From Malonomonas rubra DSM 5091 (lineage in GTDB: Bacteria; Desulfobacterota; Desulfuromonadia; Desulfuromonadales; Geopsychrobacteraceae), in the NCBI RefSeq assembly GCF_900142125.1, contig NZ_FQZT01000004.1, positions 186,001 to 250,000 of the forward strand: a stretch of DNA of 64,000 nucleotides, written 5' to 3'. The notes under the pieces were generated by a model, which was not told the origin of the DNA, did no database searches, and saw only the letters and a program-made list of their open reading frames with translations. Position 1 is the stretch's first letter, and the number at the start of each line of letters is the position of its first letter. The position numbers and the translations under genes are program-made. Below, piece after piece: positions 22,557 to 30,849 of this stretch.

Positions 22557-24992
22557 TTACCTGGACTCTTTAGCACTGTCCAGGGTCGTTCTGACGATCT
22601 GGGACAGCTCGGCCATCTCCAGCGGTTTGTTGCAGAAAGCATCGATTATGGCGTCGATGTTGCTTTCTTCACTCTCTTTCGAAGAGTAGCCGGTACAAAG
22701 GATCACCGGCAATGACGGTCTGATCCGTTTGACTTCTTGTGCCAGCTCGATCCCGCTTAATTCCGGCATGGTCTTGTCGGTCAGCAGCAGGTCGAAAGCA
22801 GCAGGGTCCTGGCGGAAGTGATTCAGCGCTTCCACGGCGTTGGAAAAGGCTGTCACCTGGTAACCGAGCTGGCGCAGCATCGTCTCGCTGACGGTGGCTA
22901 ACATTTCATCGTCATCGACCAGCAGAATCCGCTCCGAGCCTTCGATGATTTCCACCTGGTTTCTGTTCTCCACTTTTTGTGCGGCAGCGACAGCAGGGAA
23001 ATAGAGTTTGAAGGTGCTGCCCTCGCCGATTCTGCTTTCCAGTTTGATCAGACCATGGTGCTGCTCGATGGTGCCGCGGACCGTGGCCAACCCCATACCG
23101 CTTCCCTTGTCCACGTCTTTGGTGGTGAAGAAGGGGTCAAATATTTTTTCTGCATTTTCCGCCGGAATGCCACACCCGGTATCGCTGATGCTCAGCTGCA
23201 GATAGCGGCCGGGAGAGCAGCTGAACTGGGCTGGTATTTCGTCTCGCAACAGGTCGACAATTTTCAGATCGATTCCGAGAACGCCTTTCTCATCCATGGC
23301 GTGACTGGCGTTAGTACAGAGGTTGATCAAGGCCTCCTGCAGCCGGGTTTCATCAGCGATAATGGTGGTTTCTGCAGCCTGTGGTGAAATCTGCTTGTGC
23401 AGTTCGATGCTGCTCGGCAGGGTCGATTTCAGCAGGTTGAGCGTTTCATCCAGCAGCTGCGCTATCTGCGCTGGTTTCATCTCCGTCTCTTCCTGCCGGC
23501 TGTAGCCCATGATCTGTCTGACCAGGTCGCGCGAGCGCATCAGGGCGATCTTGGCGTTTTGCAGCTGCCGGACCAGTTCGCTGTTTTCGCTGTTCTGCAG
23601 CATGACCAGGTCGATATTGCCGAGGATGATGGTCATGTTGTTGTTGAAGTTGTGCGCCATGCCGCCAGCCATGACCCCGAGCGCTTCCATCTTGAACTTC
23701 TGCCGCAGCTGGATCTCCAGTTCCTGTTTTTTTTCTTCCGCATCTTTACGTTTGGAGATGTCGCGGAAGGAACCGAACATGACCTCACGCCCTTCCAGTT
23801 CGATGATCGTTGCCTGAATTTCACAGGGGAATTCCCGACCGTTTTTGGTCACCAGCATGGCTTCGACGACTTCACCCGAGGCTTCGTCCCGGTGGTGGCG
23901 GAAATGGTTGGTGATACCGTCCTTTTCAACCGCTTCGGGGTGGATGAGCGATTGCGGTTGGCCAACCATCTCTTCCGGCGTACGTTCTACCATTTTGGCG
24001 AGTTCGGCGTTGATGGCGAGCATAATCCCGGTTTTCGCATCGGCCATGCCAAGGCCGATGGTGGCTTCATTGAACAGTGTCCGGAAACGACGCTCACTTT
24101 CCGACAGCCGTTTTGTCTGCTGCTTCACCTGTGCGTGGAGCGTTTTGTTCCAGAGGAGGACCAGCAGGGCGATCAGTATGCTGCAACCGATAACCACAGA
24201 CGCCCACTTCGGCCATTTTGCCTGTCTGCCGGTTTCTCCGGAAAGCCAACGATTGAGTGTCTGGTAGTAAAAGGAGTTCTGGTCCTGCTTCCAGCGCTGC
24301 AGTGTCTGGTCAATGGTTTTCAGTAGCTCCTGGTTGCGTCCTTCGGGCACGGCAAAATAGAGCGGTTTCGGGCTGAAGATGATCGGTGTGCGGGTGACAC
24401 CGTACTGGCCGGAATTAGCCAGGCCGAAGATGTTCGGGGCGACGCCGGCGCGGGCGTGACCCTGCTGCACCAGGGTAAAGACCTCGTTGTGCGAGGCCGC
24501 CTCGATGTATTCGCAGTCGATGCTGAAACTGTCCGCCAGTTTGCGGAAATTTTTGCCACTGAGATCTTCTTTCATGATGGCAATGGTCTGGTTCTGCAGG
24601 TCGAAGATGTTTTCGACGCGGGAACTGAACAGGGCGTAGACTTCCCCCCAGACGGTGAAGAAAGGCTCTTTGGTGTAATCGAGAAAGCTGTCACGTTTTT
24701 CGGTGTACATCACCGATGTCAGCAGGTCGACACGTTTCTCTTTGGCGCGCTCGAGACCATCGTTCCACGAGCCGTGGACAAATTCCAGCTGCCAGTCGTT
24801 TAATTTGCCGATCTGCATCAACAGGTCGGCGTTGACCCCTTTTACAGCACCAGCGTCATCAGAAAAAATAAGGGGTTTGAAGGGAAAACTGGCAACCCTG
24901 ATACTTTCATCCGCTGCAGTTGCCGGCAGGTCCGTTGCTGAAACCAGCAGGCAGGAAATCACTAGTGCTGCTAGAAAAGACCTATAGTTCAT
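22557..24992 (-). CDS. hybrid sensor histidine kinase: SBP_bac_3, PAS, HisKA, HATPase, receiver
   Basis: 811 residues. A signal sequence is followed by a periplasmic solute-binding domain (SBP_bac_3, about 30-255), a membrane segment (WASVVIGCSILIALLVLL) and a PAS domain (about 300-420). The H-box GGMAHNFNNNM has Asn where AHDFNN is usual. The ATPase domain has DTGCGIP and GSGMGLATV, and a C-terminal receiver has the acceptor Asp in LLLTDKTMP. It senses a small molecule, probably an amino acid or similar, outside the membrane. The internal receiver suggests a phosphorelay with a partner not in this window. Apparently monocistronic. Confidence 0.9.
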   Translation of the reverse strand: MNYRSFLAALVISCLLVSATDLPATAADESIRVASFPFKPLIFSDDAGAVKGVNADLLMQIGKLNDWQLEFVHGSWNDGLERAKEKRVDLLTSVMYTEKRDSFLDYTKEPFFTVWGEVYALFSSRVENIFDLQNQTIAIMKEDLSGKNFRKLADSFSIDCEYIEAASHNEVFTLVQQGHARAGVAPNIFGLANSGQYGVTRTPIIFSPKPLYFAVPEGRNQELLKTIDQTLQRWKQDQNSFYYQTLNRWLSGETGRQAKWPKWASVVIGCSILIALLVLLWNKTLHAQVKQQTKRLSESERRFRTLFNEATIGLGMADAKTGIMLAINAELAKMVERTPEEMVGQPQSLIHPEAVEKDGITNHFRHHRDEASGEVVEAMLVTKNGREFPCEIQATIIELEGREVMFGSFRDISKRKDAEEKKQELEIQLRQKFKMEALGVMAGGMAHNFNNNMTIILGNIDLVMLQNSENSELVRQLQNAKIALMRSRDLVRQIMGYSRQEETEMKPAQIAQLLDETLNLLKSTLPSSIELHKQISPQAAETTIIADETRLQEALINLCTNASHAMDEKGVLGIDLKIVDLLRDEIPAQFSCSPGRYLQLSISDTGCGIPAENAEKIFDPFFTTKDVDKGSGMGLATVRGTIEQHHGLIKLESRIGEGSTFKLYFPAVAAAQKVENRNQVEIIEGSERILLVDDDEMLATVSETMLRQLGYQVTAFSNAVEALNHFRQDPAAFDLLLTDKTMPELSGIELAQEVKRIRPSLPVILCTGYSSKESEESNIDAIIDAFCNKPLEMAELSQIVRTTLDSAKESR

Positions 24993-25137
24993 AATGATCC
25001 CCGAACTTATCCCAGATTAGAAATGTCAAATTGCAATTATGTCAGGTTTCCAGCAGTGTGCAAATAAAAACATTTGACACTTTATACTTACAATGTGAGG
25101 AGCTATTTCCTCGTGAAATTAGTTTTTTAACGCAGCC

Positions 25138-25167
25138 TTGATTTTGTGACTGGCCGATGTATATACA
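25138..25167 (+). promoter_or_regulatory. candidate sigma70 promoter for the Lys/Ala peptide
   Basis: TTGATT (25138-25143) and TATACA (25162-25167) are 18 bp apart, about 60 bp before the small gene. The -10 lies in a dyad-like TGTATATACA stretch. Confidence 0.4.
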
Positions 25168-25229
25168 ATGTATATCAAGCCACGCACTTCTGTGTGGTTC
25201 GCAGTCACCCCGTAAAAGGAGGAAAAACG

Positions 25230-25343
25230 ATGGCCAAGGCAAAAGCAAAAGCACTGAAAAAAGAAATCAAAGCTAGAAAAGCCAAAATCGCCAAGCAGGA
25301 AGGCAAACTGAAGAAGCTTAAGAAAGCTCTGAAAAAAGCCTGA
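25230..25343 (+). CDS. 37-residue Lys/Ala-rich helical peptide
   Basis: The ATG at 25230 follows a near-perfect AAAAGGAGG ribosome-binding site, which is the reason to accept so short a gene. Sixteen of 37 residues are Lys and one is Arg. Ala and Leu fill the remaining positions (EGKLKKLKKALKKA at the end), so a single amphipathic or coiled-coil helix is expected. It has no signal peptide. A hairpin terminator follows at 25382. The composition resembles histone H1-like tails and suggests binding to DNA, RNA or polyphosphate. It lies just before the CHAD-ParA operon, which may be meaningful. No family recognised. Confidence 0.7.
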   Translation: MAKAKAKALKKEIKARKAKIAKQEGKLKKLKKALKKA

Positions 25344-25381
25344 TTCCAGTTCAGGGGAGGTCGCAATTTTGTAGCCTCATC

Positions 25382-25424
25382 AATAAGGGCATTACGTATA
25401 GCGCGTAGTGCCTTTATTGTATTT
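25382..25424 (+). terminator. hairpin terminator after the Lys/Ala peptide
   Basis: Arms 25382-25396 and 25404-25418 pair at 13 of 15 positions (AATAAGGGCATTACG type), with ATTTT just after. It separates the peptide gene from the CHAD operon. Confidence 0.6.
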
Positions 25425-25493
25425 TCCCGTTTATGCAGCTAAATCTTTGTGTATCTTTTTGTTGATGTTCTGCCGACAATTTTCAGAGGCCAC

Positions 25494-27014
25494 ATGACTT
25501 CAGCGACTTATTGGAAATTCACAACAGCTGTGACCCCTGCCGAAATAGAGCAGGCTTTGCCGAAAAAACTGCGTTGCCGTGTTCTCGAGAAGAGCAGTCG
25601 GGGACTGATTGTGCTGGACGATTTTCACTGGCATATCTGGCAATCAGGTGGTTTGCTGACTGCCGATCCGCAGCAGGGACTGCTGAATTTGTCGATCGCA
25701 AAAGAAATCCCTACAGTTCCTTATTCGCCTGAAAACCGTTTCTGGTGGCAACTTCCTTCCGGTGCTCTGAGTGACCACCTCCGTGAACTTCTCGATCTGC
25801 ATGCTTTTGTCCCGAAAGCGGAATGTCGCCTGATCAGTGAGCCCCTTGCCATCATCAACTCCGACGAAAAAATCGTCACCCGGGTCAAGCTTCTGACCCT
25901 CAATGGAGAGAATTTGCCGAGCAGCACTTTTGCCGAGATCTCTCCATTGCGCGGTTATGGAGACGATTACACCGTCACCCTCCAAGCGCTGTCTCTGCTA
26001 TCGTCGGTCGAGGTTGAGTCGTTTGATCTCAGGACCCTGCTGCTTGCCGGCGGATTGCATATTGATCCCCCTGATGAAAAAGACAGCTTTCTTCTCAACC
26101 CTGCAGAGCCGGCGGAAGCGGCGATCTGCAAAATGGCAAAGCGGATGCTGGTGACGGCGCGGCAGTACGAGCAGGGGATTGTTGAAGATATCGACACCGA
26201 GTTCGTGCACCAGTACCGGGTTAATATCCGCAAAAGCCGGTCGTTGATCAGCTTGTTCAAAAAGACATTGTCGAGCGAGCGGTTACAGGCTCTCAAAACC
26301 GAACTTAAGGTCCTTGGAAGCCGCACTAACGACCTGCGTGACCTTGATGTTTTCCTGCTCGATGAAGATTATTACCGTGAGATGCTGCCAGCTGAACTGC
26401 AAACTGGCATGACGCAGGTTTTCACCCGGATCAAACGACGGCGGACGATGGCGTTGAAGAAGGTTGTTGCCTCGCTGCAGGACGATGCCTATCAAGCCGA
26501 AGTCGATCACCTGTTTGAATTGTTCGATACCGAGCCGGATTGGCTCAGCAAGCAGTCTCAGATGCCAATCCAGCAGTTGGTCGCTAAAAAAGTACTGGCC
26601 CAGTACCAGCGGATCTGCGCCAATGGCGATATCATTGATGAGCAGACGCCGGACGAAGCGGTGCATGACTTGCGCATCGAATGCAAAAAGCTGCGCTATC
26701 TGCTGGAGCTTTTCAGCGAGCTGTTCGGCAAGAAAAAGGTCAAACAGCTGATTCGTCACCTTAAAGGCCTGCAGGACAACCTCGGCCGTTTCAACGATTT
26801 TTCCGTTCAGCGCGAGTTTTTGAGCGGACTTGGAATCGGCAAAACCATTTCTGCAGAGCAGCTGGCCAGCATCAATGGCCTGACAGCGGTGCTGTTCAAT
26901 AAGCAGCTGCATGAACGCAGTCTGGTTGTAGCCAATATCGACAAGTTTACCGCGCCCGGGGTCAGAGACGAATTCCAACAAATTTTTGCCCTGAGTGACG
27001 AGGAGTCATCCTGA
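25494..27014 (+). CDS. CHAD domain protein with degenerate CYTH-like N-terminus
   Basis: 506 residues from ATG 25494 (CAGAGG upstream). A longer TTG reading from 25449 adds only a poor leader. Residues about 1-190 look like a divergent CYTH barrel (GLIVLDDFHWHIWQSGG, ECRLISEPLAI). The rest is a CHAD helical bundle with paired basic motifs: HQYRVNIRKSRSLISLF near 245, RTNDLRDLDVFL near 285 and HDLRIECKKLRYLLELF near 390. CHAD domains bind polyphosphate and locate to polyphosphate granules in several bacteria. The stop overlaps the ATG of the parA-like gene (TGATG), so the two are translationally coupled. No catalytic CYTH ExExK motif was seen. Confidence 0.88.
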   Translation: MTSATYWKFTTAVTPAEIEQALPKKLRCRVLEKSSRGLIVLDDFHWHIWQSGGLLTADPQQGLLNLSIAKEIPTVPYSPENRFWWQLPSGALSDHLRELLDLHAFVPKAECRLISEPLAIINSDEKIVTRVKLLTLNGENLPSSTFAEISPLRGYGDDYTVTLQALSLLSSVEVESFDLRTLLLAGGLHIDPPDEKDSFLLNPAEPAEAAICKMAKRMLVTARQYEQGIVEDIDTEFVHQYRVNIRKSRSLISLFKKTLSSERLQALKTELKVLGSRTNDLRDLDVFLLDEDYYREMLPAELQTGMTQVFTRIKRRRTMALKKVVASLQDDAYQAEVDHLFELFDTEPDWLSKQSQMPIQQLVAKKVLAQYQRICANGDIIDEQTPDEAVHDLRIECKKLRYLLELFSELFGKKKVKQLIRHLKGLQDNLGRFNDFSVQREFLSGLGIGKTISAEQLASINGLTAVLFNKQLHERSLVVANIDKFTAPGVRDEFQQIFALSDEESS

Positions 27015-27763
27015 TGAAAGTTCTTGCCTGTTACAGTATCAAAGGGGGCGTCGGCAAGACCGCCTCGGCAGTCAACCTGGCCTACTGGGCGGCCAAATCC
27101 GGTTATCGTACGTTGCTGCTCGACCTCGACTCGCAGGGGGCGTCATCCTTCTATTTTCGTGTTAAATCACCGGTCAAAAAGAACTGGGGCAAGCGCCTGC
27201 TGAAAGCTTACGGGGAAGTTCTCAAGCAGGTGAAAGAGAGCGATTACAAGAACCTCGATGTGGTCCCGGCGCACCTGTCGTTCCGTAATTTCGATATCCT
27301 CCTTGATGAAATCGGCAAGCGCAAGAATCGACTCAGCCAGGCTCTCAAAGGACTGAAAAAAGAGTACGACTTGATTATTCTCGATTGTCCCCCAACCATC
27401 AGTCGTCTGGCGGAGAATATCTTCAACGCGTCCGATATCGTGCTGGTTCCGGTGATTCCGACCACACTTTCCGAGCGCACCTTCGAGCAGTTGCTCAAAT
27501 TTTTCAAGCAGCAGGATTACAGCCGCAAAAAGCTGTTGCCGTTTTTCACCATGGCGGATGGGCGCAAACAACTACACCGGGAAACTGCCACAGCTATGCG
27601 CAAGCGCTATAAGTATTTCCTCAAGCACGCCATCCCTTATTCGACTGATGTCGAAAAGATGGGGAAATACCGCGCGCCGATTGATATTTTTGCTCGCGGG
27701 CGACTGGCGAATAAATCCTATTTCGCTTTGTGGAAAGAAATCGAAAGCAAGCTGGAGGGATGA
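27014..27763 (+). CDS. ParA/MinD-family ATPase coupled to CHAD
   Basis: 249 residues. The deviant Walker A KGGVGKTASAVNLAYW (residues 8-23) carries the signature lysine of ParA-type dimerising ATPases. LLLDLDSQG is the A' motif and LIILDCPPT the Walker B. Basic C-terminal residues (MRKRYKYFLKHA) could give non-specific DNA binding. ParA proteins position plasmids, chromosomes or protein bodies (carboxysomes, chemotaxis arrays) over the nucleoid. There is no ParB and no origin nearby. The partners are the CHAD gene before it and a small ribbon-helix-helix gene after it, both overlapping by one base. A cargo-positioning role is therefore more likely than chromosome partition. That is inference. 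Confidence 0.9.
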   Translation: MKVLACYSIKGGVGKTASAVNLAYWAAKSGYRTLLLDLDSQGASSFYFRVKSPVKKNWGKRLLKAYGEVLKQVKESDYKNLDVVPAHLSFRNFDILLDEIGKRKNRLSQALKGLKKEYDLIILDCPPTISRLAENIFNASDIVLVPVIPTTLSERTFEQLLKFFKQQDYSRKKLLPFFTMADGRKQLHRETATAMRKRYKYFLKHAIPYSTDVEKMGKYRAPIDIFARGRLANKSYFALWKEIESKLEG

Positions 27764-27933
27764 TGGAAGAAAAAAAAAGCAAGAAAACTAAAAAAGACAG
27801 TCAGCTGGTGATCCGCATTAACGGTGAGCAGCGTGACCAGTTCGTTGACCTCTGCGAAGAATTGGATACCAGTGCTGCGCGGGAGATCCGCCGCTTTATC
27901 AAGCAGTTTTTACAAACTAACGGGAACGCATAG
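27763..27933 (+). CDS. small ribbon-helix-helix protein, ParA partner
   Basis: 56 residues. The ATG at 27763 overlaps the parA-like stop as TGATG, with GGAGGG upstream. A basic leader (EEKKSKKTKK) precedes one beta strand (QLVIRIN) and two helices (EQRDQFVDLCEELDTSAARE, then IRRFIKQFL), the plan of Arc/CopG RHH dimers. Small RHH proteins often serve as the centromere-binding or regulatory partner of ParA ATPases. Here it could link the ATPase to DNA or repress the operon. Confidence 0.75.
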   Translation: MEEKKSKKTKKDSQLVIRINGEQRDQFVDLCEELDTSAAREIRRFIKQFLQTNGNA

Positions 27934-27956
27934 ATATTCACGACAGGAGGACACTC

Positions 27957-28436
27957 ATGGCGACACCAATTACAGAGGTTAGCGGCATCGGCCCCGCAAC
28001 CGCAACTATTCTGGCCGAAAATGGGATCACTACTGCTGAAGAGCTGGCGACACAGACTTTGCGCCAGGTTGCCTCGATCAAGACTTTCAGCGAAATCAGG
28101 GCTGCCCGGGTGATTGATGCTGCCAAGTCTCTGCTGTCTGCGGAAGCGGCGCCGGTTACAGAAGCGGCGAAAACGGTGGAGAAGGCTGCAACGAAGGAAA
28201 AAGCCGAAACGAAACCGGCGAAAAAAGCCGATAAAAAGAAATCGAAAGAAAAGATAAAGGAAAAGAAAAAAGACAAGCCGAAAGAAAAGAAGGCGAAGAA
28301 GGAAGAAAAGCCAGTTAAAAAGAAAAAAACAGATAAACCGGCGAAAAAGAAAAAAGATGACAAGCCGGATAAAAAAGTCAAAAAATCCGTTAAGGATAAA
28401 AAGGATAAAAAGTCTGATAAGAAGAAGAAAAAGTAA
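27957..28436 (+). CDS. helix-hairpin-helix protein with a long lysine tail
   Basis: 159 residues with AGGAGG before the ATG. Residues 5-60 form a helix-hairpin-helix domain (VSGIGPATATILAENGI, then a second helical repeat). From about residue 75 to the end the chain is nearly half lysine, in blocks such as PAKKADKKKSKEKIKEKKK and ending KSDKKKKK. The plan (small folded domain plus lysine tail) is like bacterial histone H1-like proteins and Pseudomonas AlgP, which bind nucleic acid and polyphosphate. It lies 23 bp after the RHH gene and before a strong terminator, so it is probably the last gene of the CHAD-ParA operon. Poly-A runs make the tail prone to slippage and length variation. Confidence 0.8.
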   Translation: MATPITEVSGIGPATATILAENGITTAEELATQTLRQVASIKTFSEIRAARVIDAAKSLLSAEAAPVTEAAKTVEKAATKEKAETKPAKKADKKKSKEKIKEKKKDKPKEKKAKKEEKPVKKKKTDKPAKKKKDDKPDKKVKKSVKDKKDKKSDKKKKK

Positions 28437-28438
28437 TA

Positions 28439-28468
28439 AAACGGCCCCTGATTTCAGGGGCCGTTTTT
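28439..28468 (+). terminator. strong intrinsic terminator of the CHAD-ParA operon
   Basis: ACGGCCCCTGA / TCAGGGGCCGT stem with a tight loop, then TTTTT. It ends 23 bp before the convergent ABC operon and may serve both strands. Confidence 0.85.
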
Positions 28469-28491
28469 ATGTTGAACTAGGAAGTTGTTGG

Positions 28492-29148
28492 TTATGAATG
28501 AATCAGCCCGTCTCGAATCTGGATAGCCCTTTCAGCGCGGGCAGCAAGTTCCGGGTTGTGCGTAATCATGACTGTTGTCAGCCCGTTTTCGCTGAGGCTG
28601 CGCAGGATCTTGTAAATCTTCTCGCTGTTTTCGGTATCGAGGTTGCCGGTCGGCTCGTCAGCCAGCAGGATCTCGGGCCCATTCACCAGGCCTCGCGCGA
28701 TGGCTGTGCGTTGCATCTCCCCGCCGCTGAGTTGGGCCGGCGAATGATCGAGCCGGTGCTCGAGACCGACCAGTGCAGCCAGTTCAAGAATTTTGTTGCG
28801 ATCTGCCGATTTTTTGCTGAACAGCAGCGGCAGTGCAATGTTGTCGAACACGCTGAGGCGCGGGATCAAATAGAATTGCTGAAAAACAAAGCCGATTTTC
28901 TCACGCCTCAGTTTCACCAATTTGTTTTCCGCTAGACTGGAGGCTTTTACGCCATCGAACAGAACCTCTCCCTTGCTCGGTTGGTCGAGGCAGCCGAGGA
29001 TGTGCAGCAGGGTGGTTTTACCCGCTCCCGAAGGACCGGTGATCGCCAGCAGCTCACCAGCAGCAATACTGAGATCGACGCCGCGTAACGCGTGGACCTC
29101 CTCGGCCCCCCTGCGGTAGTTTTTTTCGATCTGTTTGAGTTCAATCAT
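28492..29148 (-). CDS. MacB/LolD-type ABC transporter ATP-binding protein
   Basis: 218 residues, the usual size of LolD/MacB-like ATPases. Walker [10 protein letters not shown], signature [15 protein letters not shown] and Walker [13 protein letters not shown] are present, and the EPTGNLD form is characteristic of the MacB/LolCDE/FtsE clade. It powers the permease upstream and overlaps it as ATGA. Such systems work by mechanotransmission on periplasmic or membrane substrates rather than through a channel. Substrate unknown. Confidence 0.9.
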   Translation of the reverse strand: MIELKQIEKNYRRGAEEVHALRGVDLSIAAGELLAITGPSGAGKTTLLHILGCLDQPSKGEVLFDGVKASSLAENKLVKLRREKIGFVFQQFYLIPRLSVFDNIALPLLFSKKSADRNKILELAALVGLEHRLDHSPAQLSGGEMQRTAIARGLVNGPEILLADEPTGNLDTENSEKIYKILRSLSENGLTTVMITHNPELAARAERAIQIRDGLIHS

Positions 29149-30311
29149 CCTTTAATCGCCTCGATAGGATTAATTTTCGCAGCTTTCCAGGCCGGGTAAA
29201 CCCCGGCAGCAATACCGATGATAAAGATGAACAGCACGCTGCCCGCGGCAATTTTCGGGTCGAAGCTGATCAGCTCGCCAGATGGAACATAGGGCACCAC
29301 CGAGCGGACAAAGGTTTCGATCAGGCGCGAGCCGAGCACCGAGAGGAAAATGCCGATCAGCCCGCCGACCAGAGCAATGATTGTCGTTTCTTCGAGGATG
29401 ATGCGGAAGATGTCGAAGCGCGAAGCTCCGACCGCGCGCATCATGCCGATCTCCTGGGTGCGCTCGAAAACCGCCATCAGGATCGAGTTCATCACGCCGA
29501 CGGCACTGATCAGGATTGCGATCAGCACAATCGACAGGCTCAGTGCTTTGGCCGAAGCGGCCAGGTTGGAGATCGAGTTCATCACCTCGCCCATGGTCAC
29601 GATCTGGATGCCGGGAACAGCGGCTGACAGCGATTCGATAATTTCAACCATTTTGGACGGATCATCGACCTTGACACCGATAGCGGTCGCTGCCGAAGGG
29701 TGATCGAGCAGCGCTTGCGCGGTTTCGATCGGCAGGTAGACAAAGGCGTCATCCTGACTGCCGGTCAGGTTGACAATCCCGCCGACAATCAGTGTTCTGC
29801 CGTCTTCGGTTGTTCTGAGGGTATCTCCAGGCTGCAATTTTTCATGTTGGGCAACTTCATACCCGAGCAGGACTTCGTTCTCTTGCGTGGGAGTTTTGCC
29901 GTCGATCTGCCATCCCGGTTTGATCGCTGACAGCGCAGCCATGTCGACGCCGTAAATCAGGTCGATCTTGCCTCGCTGTGGATCGGGCAACTGGGCGACC
30001 AGGATCGGTGTCGCCAAGCTTATGCCACTGGTGGAGCGAACATGCTGCATCACCTTGGTATCGAGAAACTTGGGAATCACCGCCCCGTGCAGAACCAGTG
30101 AGGCGACCTCGTGAGCGCAGCCGGAAGGAACGATCATGAAGTGCAGCCCGGTTCGTTCGAGCTCTGTTTCCAGTCCCTGGTTGAAGCCCTGGTTGAAGGA
30201 GAGCACCGAGAACAGCACGCCGACCGAGGCGGCCATGCCAAGCATGGTCAGAATACTGCGGGTGCGATGCCGTAGCAGGTTCTGCCAGGAAAGATTCAGA
30301 AAGCCGCTCAT
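29145..30311 (-). CDS. MacB/FtsX-type ABC permease
   Basis: 388 residues with one N-terminal and three C-terminal membrane segments and a large periplasmic domain between them (MacB_PCD plus FtsX). Conserved pieces: RSILTMLGMAASVGVLF, ERTQEIGMMRAVGAS and the terminal [16 protein letters not shown]. The periplasmic domain begins with VPSGCAHEVASLVLHG, a Cys-x-His pair that could be functional. The gene overlaps its neighbours by 4 bases on both sides, so the three genes form one operon with the lipoprotein first. Confidence 0.88.
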   Translation of the reverse strand: MSGFLNLSWQNLLRHRTRSILTMLGMAASVGVLFSVLSFNQGFNQGLETELERTGLHFMIVPSGCAHEVASLVLHGAVIPKFLDTKVMQHVRSTSGISLATPILVAQLPDPQRGKIDLIYGVDMAALSAIKPGWQIDGKTPTQENEVLLGYEVAQHEKLQPGDTLRTTEDGRTLIVGGIVNLTGSQDDAFVYLPIETAQALLDHPSAATAIGVKVDDPSKMVEIIESLSAAVPGIQIVTMGEVMNSISNLAASAKALSLSIVLIAILISAVGVMNSILMAVFERTQEIGMMRAVGASRFDIFRIILEETTIIALVGGLIGIFLSVLGSRLIETFVRSVVPYVPSGELISFDPKIAAGSVLFIFIIGIAAGVYPAWKAAKINPIEAIKG

Positions 30312-30667
30312 TTCACTTCGACTCCGTCAGCGACAAGGTAAAGGCTCTGTTTTTCTCTGGAAACGACGCCACTGACACTGACTTGCCTGCCCGGCAGAGA
30401 TGGCAGGGTGAACTGGTTTTTGGCAAGGTCGATATAGATCTGTCCACTGCCGTCATGAAGGAAAAACCAGCAGCCGTTCGATTGGCATTGAGTGACGATG
30501 TTGCCCTCAAGCTGGACCTTCTGGCCGATTAACTGCGGCTGCAGGAAGACGTCCTTGACCTGAACCTTTTGCGCATCGTGATCGACACCGGCGCCATACT
30601 TTTCACCGCCGCAACCGGCGAGAAAAAGAGTGACGAGGAAGATGGCTGTCGCCAGAATTTGTTTCAT
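30308..30667 (-). CDS. OB-fold lipoprotein of the ABC operon
   Basis: 119 residues from ATG 30667. Residues 1-18 form a lipoprotein signal ending in the lipobox LAGC, so Cys18 or so is the lipidated residue. The mature part has the strand pattern of a small OB fold (VQLEGNIVTQCQSNGCWFFL, then GQIYIDL and VSVSGVVS). The two Cys of CQSNGC are conspicuous and could bind metal or form a disulfide. It is first in the operon and probably acts on the periplasmic side of the ABC permease. Function not known. Confidence 0.75.
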   Translation of the reverse strand: MKQILATAIFLVTLFLAGCGGEKYGAGVDHDAQKVQVKDVFLQPQLIGQKVQLEGNIVTQCQSNGCWFFLHDGSGQIYIDLAKNQFTLPSLPGRQVSVSGVVSREKQSLYLVADGVEVK

Positions 30668-30701
30668 CGGCAATATCCTCAAAATGGTTGGAAGATAGTG
30701 C

Positions 30702-30730
30702 CAATATATAATTATTTAGCTTTATAGTCA
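30702..30730 (-). promoter_or_regulatory. sigma70 promoter of the OB-lipoprotein/ABC operon
   Basis: On the minus strand TTGACT and TATATT are separated by exactly 17 bp, 35 bp upstream of the ATG at 30667. Confidence 0.75.
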
Positions 30731-30849
30731 AGAATTCTGTATCGCAAACTGTCTCTTCTTTAAGGTTAAATATGTTATTTTGTGCGGCAGGGAAAAGGTT
30801 ACGACCCGCAACGATTTTACTGTCTGCTAACTCAAACGGCTAAAATCTG

